Translations under genes and position numbers: made by a program | Source of the DNA: Streptosporangium amethystogenes | GTDB taxonomy: Bacteria; Actinomycetota; Actinomycetes; Streptosporangiales; Streptosporangiaceae | NCBI RefSeq assembly: GCF_000721075.1 | Contig: NZ_JOEQ01000016.1 | Coordinates: 89,927-153,926, forward strand | Reading direction: 5' to 3' | DNA: 64,000 nucleotides | Part shown: positions 19,230 through 28,624 of the stretch, piece after piece | Numbering within the stretch: the stretch's first letter is position 1 | Layout of the letters: each line of letters begins with the position of its first letter | The notes under the pieces: generated by a model | Databases searched by the model: none | Told to the model about the DNA's origin: nothing | The model's input: the letters and a program-made list of their open reading frames with translations, nothing else

Positions 19230-19805
19230 TCAGCTCTGGCTGGCCGTCAGCACCTTCAGCGAGTGCTCCACGAGAGTCACGAGCACCGTCTTCGCCGAGA
19301 CACGACGCCGCACGTCGCAGAGGAGCACCGGCACGTTCACGTCGAGGTCCAGGGCGACGCGCACGTCCTCCGCCTCGTGCCGGTCGGCGCCGTCGAAGCA
19401 GTTGACGGCCACGATGAACGGCGTGCCGCGCTGCTCGAAGTAGTCGATCGAGGGGAAGCAGTCGGTCAGCCGCCGGGTGTCGGCCAGCACCACGGCGCCC
19501 AGCGCGCCGTAGGACAGCTCGTCCCACATGAACCAGAACCGCTCCTGGCCCGGGGTGCCGAACAGGTAGACGACCAGACCCTCCCTGATCGTGATGCGGC
19601 CGAAGTCCATCGCGACGGTGGTGGTGGTCTTGCCCTCCACACCGTCGACGTCGTCGATGCCGATACCGCGGTCGGAGAGCACCTCCTCGGTGCGGAGCGG
19701 CCGGATCTCGCTGATGGCGCCCACGAGCGTGGTCTTTCCCACCCCGAAGCCACCCGCGATGAGAATCTTGAGGGCGACGGGTTCGTCAGAGGGCCCGAAG
19801 TCCAT
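19230..19805 (-). CDS. Conservon small GTPase, CvnD type
   Basis: 191 residues, GTP-binding protein of the MglA/CvnD group. P-loop GGFGVGKTT near 18-26, switch region GKTTTTVAMDFGRI, G3 FGTPGQERF near 83 (a TPGQ instead of DxxG form typical of this group), and G4 in the form VNCFDGAD rather than NKxD. It ends the minus-strand conservon and overlaps the upstream cvnC by 20 bases. It is the only GTPase for two A-B-C sets in this locus. Confidence 0.93.
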   Translation of the reverse strand: MDFGPSDEPVALKILIAGGFGVGKTTLVGAISEIRPLRTEEVLSDRGIGIDDVDGVEGKTTTTVAMDFGRITIREGLVVYLFGTPGQERFWFMWDELSYGALGAVVLADTRRLTDCFPSIDYFEQRGTPFIVAVNCFDGADRHEAEDVRVALDLDVNVPVLLCDVRRRVSAKTVLVTLVEHSLKVLTASQS

Positions 19806-20133
19806 TGATCACTTCCTTGAGAATGCGCTCGCTCGCGGAGGCGCGCCCGATCGAGATGAGCTTGTGGTCCTGCAGGTCGCCGAGAAGGACCTTGACCACG
19901 CCGAGTGGCAGGTTGAGGTCCGAGGCGACGTCGGCGACCGAGGTCGGAGTGGTGACCATGGCGAGAATGCGTTCCTGTTCCGGCCCGGGGACGAATCCCC
20001 CGGACGGGACGGCGCGGGTCGAGGTGACCATCGCGACCAGGTCCAGAGTGTCACCGGAGGAGCGGGTGCGACCCCTGATGAGCGCGTAGGGCCGGACGAC
20101 CGGTCCGGCCTCCTCGTCCATCCAGTGTGTCAT
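19786..20133 (-). CDS. Conservon DUF742 protein, CvnC type (second copy)
   Basis: 115 residues. The start at 20133 gives MTHWMDEEAGPVVRPYAL, the same beginning as the first copy, with GGAGG five bases upstream; the frame is open further upstream but that part is not conserved. The winged-helix part reads TSVADVASDLNLPLGVVKVLL and the C-terminus ILKEVINGLRAL. It sits between cvnB and cvnD and overlaps cvnD by 20 bases. Confidence 0.92.
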   Translation of the reverse strand: MTHWMDEEAGPVVRPYALIRGRTRSSGDTLDLVAMVTSTRAVPSGGFVPGPEQERILAMVTTPTSVADVASDLNLPLGVVKVLLGDLQDHKLISIGRASASERILKEVINGLRAL

Positions 20134-20200
20134 CCGGACCTCCGGCACCGGGTTCGGGGATCCGACGGTCCATGGACGGCGCCGCCACCCGCTCCCCCGC

Positions 20201-20608
20201 TCACGAGAGACCCTGCCGCGGACTGGTGGAGATATGCTGGCCCACCCGCTTGACCAGCATGGCCATCTCGTACGCGATGTGACCCACATCGGCGTCGGAG
20301 CTGCTCAGCACGGCCAGGCAGGTGCCCTGTCCGGCAGCGGTGACGAACAGGAACGCCGACTCCATCTCCACGATGGTCTGGCGCACCTCACCGCCGCCGA
20401 AGTGACGTCCCGCGCCGCGTGCCAGGCTCTGGAATCCGGCTGCGACCGCGGACAGATGTTCGGCGTCCTCGCGGTTGAGCCCCTTCGAGAAGCCGACGGC
20501 CAACCCGTCGGTGGAGAGGATCACCGCCTGGCGCACCGCGCCCACCCTGGTGGTCAGGTCGTCGAGGAGCCAGTTCAGCTCGCCGGTGTTGGTCAATTTT
20601 CCGGTCAT
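20201..20608 (-). CDS. Conservon roadblock/LC7 protein, CvnB type (second copy)
   Basis: 135 residues of roadblock/LC7 fold: ELNWLLDDLTTRVGAVRQAV, STDGLAVGFS, LSAVAAGFQSLA, TIVEMESAFLFVTA. It is clearly paralogous to the copy at 18411-18800. The start overlaps the kinase stop by four bases and AAGGGGG lies upstream. A 67-base gap separates it from cvnC. Likely role: adaptor or regulator of the CvnD GTPase. Confidence 0.92.
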   Translation of the reverse strand: MTGKLTNTGELNWLLDDLTTRVGAVRQAVILSTDGLAVGFSKGLNREDAEHLSAVAAGFQSLARGAGRHFGGGEVRQTIVEMESAFLFVTAAGQGTCLAVLSSSDADVGHIAYEMAMLVKRVGQHISTSPRQGLS

Positions 20609-23112
20609 TTGTCCCCCTTGTCGCCTGTCGTGTGGTGTGCGAAGTCATCGTCCTGCTCCTCGCGTCCGCGCCGCGCACCCGCCTGGAAGGCGGAGAACAA
20701 CGCGCGGACCTCGTCGGGCGAACGCTCCTCGCACGGTTCCGCCCTTGGCTCCGGCTGGGCGGGCTCCGTCGCCTCGGGCTCCTGACGGAGCTGAGGCGCC
20801 AAGTTCGCCTGCCGGACCCTGCGGGGCAGGCCACCCGGCCCCTTGGAGGGCTGGGTGGCCGTCTTACGTGTCGGAGCGTCATTGCCGAGCTCGGGCTCGT
20901 GAGGTGTCCGCAGGGTCTCACGGGTCCTCTGTGGCGCCTCTTCGAGCGACGCGGTGAAGGGGGCGTGGGCCCAGCCGTTCTCCTGGTCCGCGGTCCCGCC
21001 CGGATGTCCCTCCTGCCCGGCGGACCGGGCATGGGCCGGCAGGTCGGTCACCACGCTGAGAGCGGGCGCGGCGGTGAACTGGGTGGGGGAGGTCGGCCTC
21101 ATCCTGCGGGGCAGGCCGTTGCCGTTGGCGGGAGGTGAGAACGTGTCGTGCGAGGAGGAGTCGAACAGCTCTCCCGGATGCTCGGCGGCGCGTTCGGTGG
21201 CGGAGGACGTCCGCTCCACGGTGAGGGCGAGCGGCGAGCCCTGCTGGGCGATCACCGGACGGGGGATGAGCACGATGGCCGTGGTGCCGCCGAAAGGTGA
21301 GCCGCGCAGGATGACCTGGATGCCGTGCCGGGAGGCGAGCTGGCCCACCACGAACAGGCCCAGCCGGTCGCTGTCGGCCAGGTCGAACTCCGGCGGATTG
21401 GCCAGCCGCTCGTTGATGGCCGCGTACTCCATGGGGCTCAGGCCCAGGCCGCGGTCCTCGACCTCGACGGCGAACCCGTTGGCCACCACGTCGCCGCGCA
21501 CGGTCACCATGGTCTGCGGCGGGGAGTAGATCGTGGCGTTCTCGATCAGCTCGGCCACCAGGTGGGTGATGTCGGCGACCGCGGCCCCGTCGAGCGAGAT
21601 GTCGGCCACCGGCATCACGTTGACCCGGGTGTAGTCCTCGACCTCGGCGATCGCGGCCCGCAGCACGTCGACCACCGGCACCGGCTTGCGCCACGACCGG
21701 CCGGGTGCCGCGCCGGACAGGATGATCAGGCCCTCGGCGTGCCGCCGCATACGGGTGGTCAGGTGATCCAGCCGGAACAGGTCCTCAAGGCTGTCGGGGT
21801 CGGTCGCCCGGTGCTGCATGCTGTCGAGCAGGGTGAGCTGGCGGTGGAGCAGGCTCTGCTTGCGCCGGGCCAGGTTCACGAAGACCTGGCTGACGCCACG
21901 CCTCAGGTTGGCCTGGCCGACGGCGGCCTCGACCGCGGTCCGCTGCACCGAGCCGAACGCGTGGGCCACGTCGTGCACCTCGGTCGAGCCGCCCGCCTGG
22001 ATCGGCGGCGCCTCGGCCCGCACGTCGACCTCCTCGCCGCGCCGCAGGCGCTCCACGACGCGGGGGAGCCGCACGTCCGCCAGCTCCAGGGCGGCCGAAC
22101 GGAGCCCGGCGAGCTCGGCGGCCAGGCGACGGCCGAAGCGGACCGAGATGATGATCGACGCGACCACCGCGATCAGGCCGACGCCGCCGGCGATCACGAT
22201 CCGGAGCAGGATGCCGGTGGCCGCCGCCTGGGCTCGCTCCGCCAGCTTCTTGGAGGCGGCGAGGTTGACCTTGTCCAGCCAGGCCGACATCTCGTTCGCG
22301 GTCCTCTTCCACCTGGCCGCCTCGGGGGCCAGCCGGTTGCCGGTCGACCCGACGATGGCCTTCTCCAGGTCCGTGAACTTCTCGAAGGCCGCGGACCTGA
22401 AGGTGTCGCGGTAGGTCGCGCCCAGTTCGGGATCGAGCGAGGCCACGCCCTTGGTGTGCAGGAAGTTCCGGGTGGTGACGTACTCGCCGAAGGCCTTGCG
22501 CTCCTCCTCCGACAGCCGGTAGTCGATCAGAGCCCCGCTGATCAGCGCGTTCTCCCTGGCGAACATCTCGTAGGCGTTGCCCATGCCCTGCATGGCGGTG
22601 GCCTGCTGGAAGATCGACAGATCGGGCACCGCGGTCATCTGGTCGTACACCAGGAAGACCGCGTCAAGGATCCGGTTGTAGCTCGACAGCACGGTCAGCC
22701 GTGCCTGCTGTCCGCTGTCGACACCCGACCGGATGCTCGGAAGCCGGTTGAGCTGGCTGAGCAGCGCGTCCAGTGAGCTACGCAGTTCCGGGCTGCCGGA
22801 ACTCTCGGAGACGGTGGCCTTCCTGAACGCCTCGACCGCGCGGTCGGTCCGGGAGCGCTGCTCACCCATCCCGCTCGTGAGGACCCGGGAACTGATCGCC
22901 ACCGACGACTGCGTCCGCTCCGCCTGAAGCTGTAGTCCCAGATCAGTGGAGGTGACCCCCACCGACTGGTAGATGCTGTTCGCGTTCAGCAGCGTGATCC
23001 CGTCACCGACGGTCAGGTTGAGCGCGAAGCCCCACAGCGCGCTCAGTGACAGCAGCGGCAGGAGCAACAGCAAGAAAATCTTGAACCGAATCGAGCGGTT
23101 TCTAGAGCCCAT
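20605..23112 (-). CDS. Conservon histidine kinase-like sensor, CvnA type (second copy)
   Basis: 835 residues. Membrane segment about 10-33, NIT-like extracellular domain, second membrane segment about 295-318, HAMP-like linker (RLPRVVERLRRGEEVDV), RLDHLTTRMRRHAEG, HATPase with N-box ELIENATIYSPP and EDRGLGLS, then about 190 disordered residues containing two LPRR(M/V)R motifs. ATG 23112 is used; GTG 23118 two codons upstream is an alternative and neither has a strong ribosome site. The open frame continues to 23931 but that part is antisense to the SDR gene. First gene of the minus-strand A-B-C-D module. Confidence 0.9.
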   Translation of the reverse strand: MGSRNRSIRFKIFLLLLLPLLSLSALWGFALNLTVGDGITLLNANSIYQSVGVTSTDLGLQLQAERTQSSVAISSRVLTSGMGEQRSRTDRAVEAFRKATVSESSGSPELRSSLDALLSQLNRLPSIRSGVDSGQQARLTVLSSYNRILDAVFLVYDQMTAVPDLSIFQQATAMQGMGNAYEMFARENALISGALIDYRLSEEERKAFGEYVTTRNFLHTKGVASLDPELGATYRDTFRSAAFEKFTDLEKAIVGSTGNRLAPEAARWKRTANEMSAWLDKVNLAASKKLAERAQAAATGILLRIVIAGGVGLIAVVASIIISVRFGRRLAAELAGLRSAALELADVRLPRVVERLRRGEEVDVRAEAPPIQAGGSTEVHDVAHAFGSVQRTAVEAAVGQANLRRGVSQVFVNLARRKQSLLHRQLTLLDSMQHRATDPDSLEDLFRLDHLTTRMRRHAEGLIILSGAAPGRSWRKPVPVVDVLRAAIAEVEDYTRVNVMPVADISLDGAAVADITHLVAELIENATIYSPPQTMVTVRGDVVANGFAVEVEDRGLGLSPMEYAAINERLANPPEFDLADSDRLGLFVVGQLASRHGIQVILRGSPFGGTTAIVLIPRPVIAQQGSPLALTVERTSSATERAAEHPGELFDSSSHDTFSPPANGNGLPRRMRPTSPTQFTAAPALSVVTDLPAHARSAGQEGHPGGTADQENGWAHAPFTASLEEAPQRTRETLRTPHEPELGNDAPTRKTATQPSKGPGGLPRRVRQANLAPQLRQEPEATEPAQPEPRAEPCEERSPDEVRALFSAFQAGARRGREEQDDDFAHHTTGDKGDK

Positions 23113-23232
23113 GTCCACTCGTCCCAACCTCTGAGCGTGTGGAGGCTCGTGCCGGTTTAGGGATGGATAGGCCTCCGGAAGATCGCATAGGAGACTAGCA
23201 CCGAATACGCTTTCTGCGCAGTGGAGGATCGG

Positions 23233-24039
23233 ATGATTAGTGTGATTACCGGGGCTAGTGCCGGAATTGGTGAGGCAGCGGCGGTGGAGCTCGCGAGGCG
23301 CGGGCAGCGGGTTGTTCTGGTCGGCCGTAATCCCGGTAAGACAGCTCGCGTGGCAGAAAGGGTGACGGCGGTCTCGGGAACGGTCCCGGATACGTTCACC
23401 TGCGATTACACCTCCTTGGACGATGTGCGCAGGCTGGCGGCCGAGCTGCTCTCCCGTTACGAGCGGATTGACATTCTCGTCAACAACGCGGGTGTCATGA
23501 CCACCGAGCGCACGCTCACCCGCGACGGCCACGAGACGATGATCCAGGTCAACCACCTCGCCCCCTTCCTGCTGACGAACCTGCTGCTGGAGCGGATCGG
23601 GGAGCGGGTGATCACCACCTCCTCCCGGGCGGGCAAGACCGGGCGCCTCGATCCGTCCGATCTCGACCGCGAGCGGCGGCGCTGGAGCGGCTGGCTCCAG
23701 TACGGGGACTCCAAGCAGGCGGGTGCCCTCTTCACGGTGGAGCTGGCCCGGCGCCTCGCGGGCACCGGGGTGACCGCGACCTGCTTCCACCCCGGTGTGA
23801 TCAAGACCGAGTTCGCCCCGGCCACGCTGATGATGTGGATGGTGAAGAACATCCCCGGCATGGGCCAGACCGTCGAGGAGGGCGCGAGCACCATGGTGCA
23901 CCTCGCCACCCATCCGGACGGCACCGCCCATCCGGGCCGCTACTTCGCCAAAAGCGCCCCGGCGGCCGTCCCCAGCAGAATGGCCGACCCCGCGCTGGCC
24001 CGCGCGCTCTGGGACGCCAGCGCCGCCGCCGTCGGGTAG
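23233..24039 (+). CDS. Short-chain dehydrogenase/reductase
   Basis: 268 residues, Rossmann fold. Cofactor loop TGASAGIG near residue 6-13, NNAGVMTT near 85, catalytic Ser in TTSSRAG and the YGDSK pair (YxxxK). The form is that of classical SDR/retinol-dehydrogenase-like enzymes; an Arg after the second strand (LVGRNPGK) suggests NADP. ATG 23233 has GGAGG five bases upstream. Single gene, divergent from the second conservon and closed by a strong hairpin. Substrate unknown. Confidence 0.88.
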   Translation: MISVITGASAGIGEAAAVELARRGQRVVLVGRNPGKTARVAERVTAVSGTVPDTFTCDYTSLDDVRRLAAELLSRYERIDILVNNAGVMTTERTLTRDGHETMIQVNHLAPFLLTNLLLERIGERVITTSSRAGKTGRLDPSDLDRERRRWSGWLQYGDSKQAGALFTVELARRLAGTGVTATCFHPGVIKTEFAPATLMMWMVKNIPGMGQTVEEGASTMVHLATHPDGTAHPGRYFAKSAPAAVPSRMADPALARALWDASAAAVG

Positions 24040-24042
24040 CCG

Positions 24043-24083
24043 CCGCGCGGTCCCACCGGGGTGGCGCCGATGGGACCGCGCGG
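24043..24083 (+). terminator. Terminator after the SDR gene
   Basis: A 13-bp perfect stem, 24043-24055 with 24071-24083, loop 15 bases, starting three bases after the SDR stop and followed by ATTTCCCC. Because it is symmetric it could also stop antisense reads from the FAD oxidoreductase gene. Confidence 0.7.
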
Positions 24084-24290
24084 ATTTCCCCTCATCCTGT
24101 ACGGCGGGCTCGACATCGGCCTCCTCGCCCCGTCTCGACCCGTGCCACCTGAACTGTTTCCTGATACCCGGCGGTCCGCACCGGTCTGGCAGCGGCTGCG
24201 GTGGCCGCTGACGGCCGAGGTCGGACCGTCACTGCTGCCGGGAATGAGCCGTCGATGAACCGGACCCTCGGTCTGCTCCCGTTGACCCCG

Positions 24291-26288
24291 TCAGCGCTGT
24301 AGCTCCGCGACCGCGCGATAGGCGGCGGTGACGGCCGCGTCGGCGCGGGCGGCGGGCACGGAGTCGGCGTTGGCGATCGCGATCCGGCCGTGCGGCCGGC
24401 GGGCGACGGTCGCCGGTGGCTGCCCGTCGGGGTAGAAGTCGAGATCCCACGGGGTGGCGTACTCAGGGGTGTGGCCGTGCCCCCACCGGTTGACCGTGAT
24501 CGCCTCGATGTCGCGGGCCGCGTCGAAGCCTCCCGGGCCCAGCAACCGGGTGAGCTGGTCGCGGATGCTGTACTCCAGGTGCCCGTACGGCGTCTCGATC
24601 AGGGCGTACCGGCCGGCGATCGAGCCGTGCGCGGGTGACACGCCGGGCGTGACGGGCGTGCTGACCATGTGCACCGCGATCGGCTCGGCGGGTGTCCTCG
24701 GGCACCGGTAGCCGCCGACGTCGGCCGGGTCGTCGAGCTCGGCCACGCACCAGCGGGCGCCGGTGAACCTGGCCCGCCTGATCCCGATCCCCTGCCAGGC
24801 GCGCCAGTCACGGAGTTGGACCGTCGCGTACAGCAGGGGCACCTTGACCGCCCGGTACAGCGCCGCCCGCTGCGCGGGCGGCAGGTCGCCGACCAGGTAG
24901 GGGATCATCGAGTTCCAGCAGGCCATGATCACGCTTCCGGCCCGCACGGTCCGCACCCGCTCGCCGTCGAAGTAGCCGACCGTGGCGCCGGTGGCCGCCT
25001 CGGGCCGGCCGTCGTTGACCGCCGAGACCACCGGGCTGGACAGGCGTACCCGGACCCGGTTGCCCGGTCGGTCGAGCGCGCCGTAGTCGAAGCTCGCGGT
25101 GGTGATCCCCGCCATGTCGGCGGTCGTGGCGAAGCCGGGGACCATCCGGGCGGCCATCATCCGGACGATCGCCTGGTTGCCCTCGGGGAAGCGGTAGGCG
25201 CGCGGCTCGTCCGCGTCCCACTCCTTGATCACGGTCGGGGAGTTGTACCTGGACGGCTTGGAGGCGTCGAGGCCGAGCCCCTGGAATCCGGCGTACCGGT
25301 GCTCGTCGGCACAGGCCCAGGCGTCGATCGCGCCGAAGGCGTCGGAGCCGTAGGCCCACTCGTCGCTCGGCATGGTCTGGACGAACTTCAGCACGTCCGG
25401 ATGGACCCCGCAGACCTCGGCGAGGAAACCCGAGTAGGTGAGCCTGGCCAGCCGCTCCTGTTTCTCCTCGCCGGACAGGCCGGGAAACCAGTCCGGCGGG
25501 TCGCCGTACAGCATGAGCAGGTCCCTTCTGGCCTGCTCCGCGACCGGCAGCTCGGCGATCCACCGCGCCGCCCCCTTGCCGGGGGTGAACACGACCAGCC
25601 TCTCGACCGGGAAGGTCTCCCGGTCGCAGAAGACGCTGTCGTACATCCCCAGGTCCGGGTAGAGCCTCCGCTCCCCGGCGAGCCTCTCGGGGCGGATGTC
25701 CAGCTTGGCGAGCAGGTCCTTCCCCTCGGGGGTCCACGCCGCCGGGCTGATGATCGACCGTGACCCGCCGTACGCGACCAGCGGCCCCTTCCTGGCGCTC
25801 GGGCGGAACTCGTTGCGCAGGGCGTGCCCGCCGATGTCGTCGTGGTTGTCCAGGATCAGGATCCGTGCGCCCGGATCGCGTTCCAACCACCGGTGGGCCG
25901 CGCTGAGACCGCTGATCCCCGCGCCGACCACGACCAGGTCATAGCGCTCGCCGGTGGGCTCGGGCAGGCCGGCGTACGCCCAGAACCGCTGGTCACGAAG
26001 GGCGTGGGGCACGCTCAGCGCCTCCGCGGTGTCGCCGCGCAGCCCGGTGAGGGACGGCGGGTAGGAGGTGTCGGGCGAGAGCTCCAGGTCTTCCGCGCCG
26101 GCGAGGCGGGGAACCTTCGCCGCGCCCTTGGCCGGGGAGGTGTTCCATCCGCCGATCCCGGGCAGCGAGCATGCCGCCGCGATCCCCGTGGCCGCGATCA
26201 TCCCGTCGAAGAAGTCCCGGCGGGAGATGGGCCGGTCCATACCGAGTTCCAGAGCCTTACGTGGATTGATCTCATCAAGATCGGTCAT
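24291..26288 (-). CDS. Tat-exported FAD-dependent amine oxidase-like protein (spermidine dehydrogenase type)
   Basis: 665 residues. Near residue 22 is SRRDFF followed by a hydrophobic stretch (MIAATGIAAACSLPG), a twin-arginine export signal preceded by a short cytoplasmic-like leader. Then an FAD-binding Rossmann motif VVVGAGISGLSAAHRW near 118, DDIGGHA, and a long substrate domain resembling bacterial spermidine dehydrogenase/flavin amine oxidases. It probably oxidises an amine outside the membrane with bound FAD. ATG 26288 has a weak ribosome site; ATG 26240 would still keep the twin-arginine motif. Single gene. Confidence 0.75.
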   Translation of the reverse strand: MTDLDEINPRKALELGMDRPISRRDFFDGMIAATGIAAACSLPGIGGWNTSPAKGAAKVPRLAGAEDLELSPDTSYPPSLTGLRGDTAEALSVPHALRDQRFWAYAGLPEPTGERYDLVVVGAGISGLSAAHRWLERDPGARILILDNHDDIGGHALRNEFRPSARKGPLVAYGGSRSIISPAAWTPEGKDLLAKLDIRPERLAGERRLYPDLGMYDSVFCDRETFPVERLVVFTPGKGAARWIAELPVAEQARRDLLMLYGDPPDWFPGLSGEEKQERLARLTYSGFLAEVCGVHPDVLKFVQTMPSDEWAYGSDAFGAIDAWACADEHRYAGFQGLGLDASKPSRYNSPTVIKEWDADEPRAYRFPEGNQAIVRMMAARMVPGFATTADMAGITTASFDYGALDRPGNRVRVRLSSPVVSAVNDGRPEAATGATVGYFDGERVRTVRAGSVIMACWNSMIPYLVGDLPPAQRAALYRAVKVPLLYATVQLRDWRAWQGIGIRRARFTGARWCVAELDDPADVGGYRCPRTPAEPIAVHMVSTPVTPGVSPAHGSIAGRYALIETPYGHLEYSIRDQLTRLLGPGGFDAARDIEAITVNRWGHGHTPEYATPWDLDFYPDGQPPATVARRPHGRIAIANADSVPAARADAAVTAAYRAVAELQR

Positions 26289-26374
26289 GGGGCGATCATC
26301 ACGATGTGAATGGATCGCCGAGGTCGCCGCGCTGCGTTTTCGGGAAGTTTTTACCCATGCCATTAGCGTGCTGT

Positions 26375-26401
26375 CATGATATCTCCTGCATGAGAGTCAT
26401 G
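26375..26401. promoter_or_regulatory. Imperfect inverted repeat upstream of the FAD oxidoreductase
   Basis: CATGATATCTC and GAGAGTCATG face each other around a 6-base centre, 87-113 bases upstream of the oxidoreductase start. The remaining part of the 456-base gap to 26744 shows no gene. A possible repressor site; also includes repeated TCATG motifs nearby. Confidence 0.35.
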
Positions 26402-26607
26402 TCATGGTCGCCGGGAATTGAAAGGAGGGGCGGGCGGCGACGGCACGCGGTGACCTGCCCGGTCCGCGGAAATTCCCCTCGCCCGGCGCACATCGGGGAC
26501 GTACCACTCCGCGTGGTTCCCCGGTGCTCCGTACCTTTCCGCCTCTGACCTCGGATTCCGCGTTCCAAGGGGGTGTGCTGTATGAATTTTCAGGATAAGC
26601 CGGAACG

Positions 26608-26638
26608 TTATCGAAAGTCGGCTCGTTACCGATATAAA
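26608..26638 (+). promoter_or_regulatory. Possible promoter for the NfeD-flotillin genes
   Basis: An unusually AT-rich patch ends in TATAAA (26633-26638), a good -10, with TTATCG (26608-26613) 19 bp upstream as a weak -35. It would give a leader of about 100 bases before the GTG at 26745. Confidence 0.35.
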
Positions 26639-26744
26639 GTGAAGCACGGGGATTAACGGTGGAAGCCCGACTGAGCTCATGTCGCGGCATGGTGCGAGGC
26701 GCGCATTCGTTTCTCCCTCTGACGGCTGATCCGGGGAGTGGCGC

Positions 26745-26945
26745 GTGGTCGGTAAAGAGGGCAGGGTCACCGGAAAGATCGGCCCCGGCCTGGTCGGGGA
26801 GGTGATGGTGGTGGTCCGGGGGGGTGTCGAGGCGTTCTACGCGCATCCCACGGTTCCCGACGAGGAGATCACCGTCGGCTCGATCGTGGTGATCGTCGAC
26901 TTCTTCCCGCCGCGCACCGTCTACGTCTCCCGAGCGCTCGGCTGA
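26745..26945 (+). CDS. NfeD-like OB-fold protein
   Basis: 66 residues without a membrane segment. The pattern GKEGRVTGKIGPGLVGEV, then AFYAHP, VGSIVVIVDFF and TVYVSRAL matches the short soluble OB domain of NfeD proteins, which are encoded next to SPFH/flotillin genes in many bacteria and bind the flotillin partner. GTG 26745 follows GGGGAG by six bases. The flotillin gene starts 32 bases downstream, so the two are probably cotranscribed. Confidence 0.65.
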   Translation: MVGKEGRVTGKIGPGLVGEVMVVVRGGVEAFYAHPTVPDEEITVGSIVVIVDFFPPRTVYVSRALG

Positions 26946-26977
26946 CAGTTCTCTCATCCCCCACCGCGGAGGCCACG

Positions 26978-28528
26978 ATGCCTACGGAGTACTTCGTCAT
27001 CGGGGGCGTCGGCATCGTCGCCCTTTCTGTCATCGTCCTGCTCTTCAAGGCCATCTGGCGGGTGGCCGAGCCCAACGAGGCACTGATCATCTCCGGGCTC
27101 GGCGCCCGGGGCAGGAGCGAGGAGGCCGACAGCCTCGGATTCAAGATCATCACAGGTAAGGGCACCTCCGTGCTCCCCGGATTCCAGACCGCGCGCCGCC
27201 TGCGCCTGGACAGCCGCGCCGCCAACCTCCAGGTCTCCTGCGTCACCCAGCAGGGCATCCCGGTGGTGGTACGCGGCGTCGTGATCTACAAGGTCGGCGA
27301 CGACCTGCACTCGATCGCCAACTCCGCCCGCCGCTTCCTGGACCAGCAGGACTCGATGAACGGCGCCATCCACGAACTGTTCACCGGCCACCTGCGATCG
27401 ATCATCGGCAACCTGACGGTCGAGGACCTCATCCTCAACCGCGAGCGGCTGACCGGCGAGACCCGCGCCTCGGCCGCCGACGAGATGATCAAGCTTGGCC
27501 TGATCGTCGACTCCCTGCAGATCCAGGAAATCGAGGACGAGACGGGCTACATCACCAACCTCGGGAAGCCGCACGCCGCCAGGATCGCCGCCTCGGCGCG
27601 CATCGCCGAGGCCCAGCGTGACCAGGAGGCCACCGAGGCCGAGCAGGTCGCCGCCGCCAACAAGGCCGCGGCCTGGCGCGACTCCCAGATCAAACAGGCC
27701 GCCTACCAGGCCGAGATCGACGAGGCGCTGGCCAGGTCCCGCCAGGCGGGGCCGCTCTCCGAGGCGTCCGCCCGCCAGGAGGTCGTCGTCCAGGAGACCC
27801 GGGCCGCCGAGCTTGAGGCGGCGCTGGCCGAGCAGCGACTCCAGGCCCAGGTCCGCAAGCCCGCCGACGCCAGGGCGTACGAGACGGTGACGGCCTCCCA
27901 GGCCGAGCGCGACGCCCGCATCGCCCAGGCCGAGGCCGAGGCCCGCGAGACCGAGCTCCGCGCCGCCGCGCAGGCATCGCAGGTCAAGCAGGCCGCCGCG
28001 GCCGAGGCGGAGTCCGTGCGGCTGCGCGGCCTCGCCGCCGCCGACGCGACCAAGGCCACCGGCCTGGCCGCCGCGGAGGCTTCCAGGGCACAGGGACTCG
28101 CGGAGGCCGAGGCGGCCAAGGCGCGGGGCCTGGCCGAGGCCGACGCGATCCGGGCCCGCTCCGAGGCCCTCGCCGACAACCAGGAGGCGGTCATCGCCCA
28201 GCAGCTCGCCGAGAACTGGCCGCAGATCGTCGAGGCGGGGGCGAAGTCCTTCGGCAACGTCGACCACATGGTCGTCCTCAACGGAGCACAGGGGGTCGAG
28301 GAGATGCTCGCCAAGGCGCTCACCCTCGGCGGCACCGGCCTCGGACTCGTCCGCTCCCTGCTGAGCGGCGCCACCCCCGGCACCGCCGCCGCTTCTCCGG
28401 GCCCCGAGGTTTCCACCGGCGCCTCCCTCGCCCCCGCCGCTTCCCGCGGCACTGCGGCCTCCATCGGTGCCGCCAGCGACACGACCGGTGGTGAAACACC
28501 GGGAAAGTCAGCCGGCCGGGTCTCCTGA
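26978..28528 (+). CDS. Flotillin / SPFH-domain membrane scaffold protein
   Basis: 516 residues. An N-terminal membrane segment at about 7-28, an SPFH (band 7) domain at about 30-200 (VAEPNEALIISG, VLPGFQTARRLRLD, VTQQGIPVVVRG), then a long Ala/Glu/Arg coiled coil with repeats of the type GLAxAEA to about 405, and a flotillin C-terminus (QLAENWPQIVEAGAK, VVLNGAQGVEEML). The last 70 residues are Ala/Ser/Thr-rich and disordered. Flotillins organise membrane microdomains. GGAGG lies five bases before ATG 26978. Confidence 0.92.
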   Translation: MPTEYFVIGGVGIVALSVIVLLFKAIWRVAEPNEALIISGLGARGRSEEADSLGFKIITGKGTSVLPGFQTARRLRLDSRAANLQVSCVTQQGIPVVVRGVVIYKVGDDLHSIANSARRFLDQQDSMNGAIHELFTGHLRSIIGNLTVEDLILNRERLTGETRASAADEMIKLGLIVDSLQIQEIEDETGYITNLGKPHAARIAASARIAEAQRDQEATEAEQVAAANKAAAWRDSQIKQAAYQAEIDEALARSRQAGPLSEASARQEVVVQETRAAELEAALAEQRLQAQVRKPADARAYETVTASQAERDARIAQAEAEARETELRAAAQASQVKQAAAAEAESVRLRGLAAADATKATGLAAAEASRAQGLAEAEAAKARGLAEADAIRARSEALADNQEAVIAQQLAENWPQIVEAGAKSFGNVDHMVVLNGAQGVEEMLAKALTLGGTGLGLVRSLLSGATPGTAAASPGPEVSTGASLAPAASRGTAASIGAASDTTGGETPGKSAGRVS

Positions 28529-28624
28529 CACCGGGATTTTCCGGGCAATGATCGCGGGATGGAACCCGCATACGACCACTTCACAACAGGATCGTGACCG
28601 GCGGCCAGTAATTCGGGTCACTCC

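Noticed and set aside
24061..24258. 65-codon plus-strand frame
   Set aside because: Overlaps the right arm of a strong terminator, no ribosome site and no family resemblance.
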